Assembly: GCA_030834905.1 (NCBI GenBank) | Contig: JAUQWZ010000014.1 | Location: 52,551-116,550, forward strand | Reading direction: 5' to 3' | Source of the DNA: Aggregatilineales bacterium | Lineage (GTDB): Bacteria; Chloroflexota; Anaerolineae; Aggregatilineales; Phototrophicaceae | Length of the DNA stretch: 64,000 nt | Part shown: one piece after another, positions 60,771-64,000 of the stretch | Numbering within the stretch: the stretch's first letter is position 1 | Layout of the letters: each line of letters begins with the position of its first letter | Notes under the pieces: generated by a model | What the model was told of the DNA's origin: nothing | What the model saw: the letters and a program-made list of their open reading frames with translations, nothing else | The model's database searches: none | Made by a program: the position numbers and the translations under genes

Positions 60771-63700
60771 GTTTCAATATCCTCTACGGATCGAAGTAGG
60801 TTGAAGCCCTGGACGTCGGCGACGTTGACGAACAGTGCAAGGAGTTTCAATATCCTCTATGGATCGAAGTAGGTTGAAGCTTCAGAGGCTGGTTTCATAC
60901 GCGCAGATGCGCTATGAGTTTCAATATCCTCTACGGATCGAAGTAGGTTGAAGCATTAAGCGTGTCGGCTGCCGCCGCTTCGGTGCCGAGTTTCAATATC
61001 CTCTACGGATCGAAGTAGGTTGAAGCGCATGGTCACAGGGTATTGCAGCACGATCCCACAAGTTTCAATATCCTCTACGGATCGAAGTAGGTTGAAGCCG
61101 GATGAAATTGTCAATCCAATTCGGCGCGGCAAGTTTCAATATCCTCTACGGATCGAAGTAGGTTGAAGCAAAGTAGCTCGTGGGACTGGCTTGAGATGTT
61201 TTCTGGTTTCAATATCCTCTACGGATCGAAGTAGGTTGAAGCCTGACGTTGTGATTGACATAGCTCAACAGTTCGTAGTTTCAATATCCTCTACGGATCG
61301 AAGTAGGTTGAAGCAGCCTGTTTGGCTACGCTGGCATCTGCGCCAGCCAGTGTTTCAATATCCTCTACGGATCGAAGTAGGTTGAAGCCAAACAAAACAA
61401 CTTCCGCAGTCCTCCACTTCCTCGTTTCAATATCCTCTACGGATCGAAGTAGGTTGAAGCGCTTAAATTGGACAACTGATGTTAGCGATACTCCGAGTTT
61501 CAATATCCTCTACGGATCGAAGTAGGTTGAAGCGCTTAAGTCCTTCAGCCATAATCACCGACAAGCGAGTTTCAATATCCTCTACGGATCGAAGTAGGTT
61601 GAAGCGTTTGCCACGCCGCCCCCCTATGTACCTTTTGAGCCGTTTCAATATCCTCTACGGATCGAAGTAGGTTGAAGCGGATGAGCGCATCATTAATGTT
61701 CCGATTTTTCACGAGTTTCAATATCCTCTACGGATCGAAGTAGGTTGAAGCACGGTCACAAGCAAAGTACCCTGAAAACGCAAGGAAGGTTTCAATATCC
61801 TCTACGGATCGAAGTAGGTTGAAGCTTGCCATTGCCGTACGCTCCCATCTTATAGCTCCTCTGTTTCAATATCCTCTACGGATCGAAGTAGGTTGAAGCC
61901 GTGAAGCTGGCGAGCTGCGTCTTCTCAAAGGTCGTGTTTCAATATCCTCTACGGATCGAAGTAGGTTGAAGCGCTGCTGGTCGGATTTCACCGTCTTCAG
62001 GAAGCCGAGTTTCAATATCCTCTACGGATCGAAGTAGGTTGAAGCTGTCGGACAAAAACAGGCTCATCGACGAGCTGCGCGGTTTCAATATCCTCTACGG
62101 ATCGAAGTAGGTTGAAGCCAGCGTCGCCCGGTACACCCCTTCGGGAATCGCCAGGTTTCAATATCCTCTACGGATCGAAGTAGGTTGAAGCATCCGAGCG
62201 CGTGCAGAGTATGGACGTATCGTAGAGTTTCAATATCCTCTACGGATCGAAGTAGGTTGAAGCACTGCGCTTATAAAGGAACATATAGACATTCAAATCG
62301 AGTTTCAATATCCTCTACGGATCGAAGTAGGTTGAAGCAGCCAATCAGCAGCATCCTCATACCAAGTGAACGGGCTGTTTCAATATCCTCTACGGATCGA
62401 AGTAGGTTGAAGCTTCTCATCTGGCGCGTTTCACGCCAGAGCGCCACAAGTTTCAATATCCTCTACGGATCGAAGTAGGTTGAAGCGTCCTGACGGCGGC
62501 AAGGGTGTATGTCTTTACAGAGTTTCAATATCCTCTACGGATCGAAGTAGGTTGAAGCTTCTTGGGTGTGAGTTGGTAGCTCTACACACAGAATGTTTCA
62601 ATATCCTCTACGGATCGAAGTAGGTTGAAGCGATAATGCGCCTGATCGCCCAACGCCAAATAAGCAGTTTCAATATCCTCTACGGATCGAAGTAGGTTGA
62701 AGCTTATTGGCGGCGGGGGTATCCACCACATCGTCAGCAAGTTTCAATATCCTCTACGGATCGAAGTAGGTTGAAGCCTATCGACGTGGCGGGTGCTATT
62801 CGGTTGGACTACAGTTTCAATATCCTCTACGGATCGAAGTAGGTTGAAGCACTTCGCTTCGCGCTGCGCAGACGCCTCATTCGGGAGTTTCAATATCCTC
62901 TACGGATCGAAGTAGGTTGAAGCACCACGTCGATTGCGGCATGGGATTGCAGCAATTGGTTTCAATATCCTCTACGGATCGAAGTAGGTTGAAGCACACT
63001 CGGAGGCTGGAAGGTCTTGGAGGTGCTGGACGTTTCAATATCCTCTACGGATCGAAGTAGGTTGAAGCCTGTCTGCGTCGCCAGCTCTACCGGCAAACGT
63101 TACACGTTTCAATATCCTCTACGGATCGAAGTAGGTTGAAGCACCCCTTAAAGCCCGCAATAAAGGGGGTCTATTAAAGTTTCAATATCCTCTACGGATC
63201 GAAGTAGGTTGAAGCTTCCGCCAGGAACGTTATGATGCGGTGCTCATTCAGTTTCAATATCCTCTACGGATCGAAGTAGGTTGAAGCCTGCGGTGGTCAC
63301 GCCTTTCTGCCTGCTGTCTGAAGTTTCAATATCCTCTACGGATCGAAGTAGGTTGAAGCCGGATGCTCCACAGAAGCCGCGCCAGAATCGCAAAAGTTTC
63401 AATATCCTCTACGGATCGAAGTAGGTTGAAGCCAGCCAACGCGATACCGCACAGCAGGGACATGAAGCGTTTCAATATCCTCTACGGATCGAAGTAGGTT
63501 GAAGCGCCGTCACCGGAACCGCCGCCAGACCAAACGCCGACAGTTTCAATATCCTCTACGGATCGAAGTAGGTTGAAGCCGGCGCGGGCGCTCTCGACCA
63601 CCAGCCGCACCGGAGTTTCAATATCCTCTACGGATCGAAGTAGGTTGAAGCCATCTGGACATCCGTCTGCCGCGCATCCCGCTGGATCGTTTCAATATCC

Positions 63701-64000
63701 TCTACGGATCGAAGTAGGTTGAAGCAGTCCGAATTCGTGCAAGCCATGGGCGCGGACGCCGTTTCAATATCCTCTACGGATCGAAGTAGGTTGAAGCTGA
63801 GCGTCGGGTCCGGTCTGTGAGCGTTGGAAGCGGTTTCAATATCCTCTACGGATCGAAGTAGGTTGAAGCATTGCCAGGATAACCACCAAGTGGGTCTGTA
63901 TTCCGGTTTCAATATCCTCTACGGATCGAAGTAGGTTGAAGCTGCCGTTACAGCCAACCCGGGCGGGAAGTTCCCGCCGTTTCAATATCCTCTACGGATC
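60771..64000 (-). CRISPR. CRISPR array, 44 full repeats plus one cut repeat, continuing beyond the window
   Basis: The repeat is 37 bases, starting GTTTCAATAT and ending GGTTGAAGC on the plus strand. Repeats begin at 60771, 60844, 60918, 60990 and so on to 63906, with a cut copy at 63979; spacers are 34-37 bases (mean about 36). All copies look identical except the second, which has T for C at 60860. Read on the minus strand the repeat ends in ATTGAAAC, the usual 8-base crRNA handle of type I/III systems, and holds a short CTAC/GTAG stem. Together with the degenerate copy at the left, this places the leader to the right, outside the window. No cas gene is in the window. No two spacers look alike. 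Confidence 0.99.

Noticed and set aside
61191..63912. Several open frames through the CRISPR array
   Set aside because: They repeat the translated CRISPR repeat (SISSTDRSRLK or FNLLRSVEDIET) and reflect the array only.

Overview
The window looks like a chromosomal segment of a GC-rich bacterium of the phylum Chloroflexota, most likely Anaerolineae-like. This is inferred from gene content and style: secreted proteins with a QDATPAAPEA-type linker after the signal peptide, a homocysteine methyltransferase/MetF fusion, a two-domain ALDH16 beside deoC, a zinc-ribbon FHA protein, single-domain regulators, and no sign of outer-membrane or LPS genes. No rRNA is present, so the assignment rests on pattern recognition only. 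No phage or plasmid backbone is seen.

Layout. 0-2 kb: the end of an endonuclease IV-like gene, a receiver protein and a wreck of small toxin-antitoxin genes. 2-10 kb: an SDR dehydrogenase, a GT39-like membrane protein and, leftward, nadK, a zinc-finger membrane protein, recN and a PatB/MalY lyase. 10.4-14.8 kb: pstSCAB for phosphate, preceded by regularly spaced TTAA boxes. 15-22.4 kb, leftward: an AapJQMP-type amino-acid ABC transporter with an alpha/beta hydrolase inside the operon. 22.7-34.2 kb: FHA protein, xseAB, bioY, a Vms1/baeRF-like protein, tRNA-Leu(UAA), an MFS carrier, thiol-redox proteins and a hybrid histidine kinase. 34.7-41 kb, leftward: ALDH16, hicAB, deoC, a glycosyltransferase and DUF1269 paralogues.

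42-55 kb is a methyl-cycle region. A SAM-I riboswitch with its own terminator precedes a nucleoside phosphorylase. There follow a heme-type sensor fragment, a RAYT transposase, cobalamin-dependent metH, an adenosine deaminase and a homocysteine methyltransferase/methylenetetrahydrofolate reductase fusion. Together they could remake methionine from homocysteine and clear the adenosine and nucleoside by-products of SAM use. A low-GC methyltransferase-like gene sits inside this region next to the tail of a broken methyltransferase.

55-64 kb: a siderophore-binding protein, RDD and Nudix proteins, a SLATT-like membrane protein, an FAD oxidoreductase, an HNH endonuclease, and a very regular CRISPR array (44 full repeats plus a cut one) that runs off the right edge. 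The repeat's reverse complement ends in ATTGAAAC and the only degenerate repeat is at the left end, so the array is probably transcribed leftward from a leader and cas genes beyond the window.

A family of short palindromes (GTAGGGGCG... or GTAGGGACACG...) recurs at ten or more places. Two copies lie in frame inside genes, metH and the RAYT transposase itself. This self-marked REP/RAYT system and the CRISPR/HNH end are the most unusual parts of the window.
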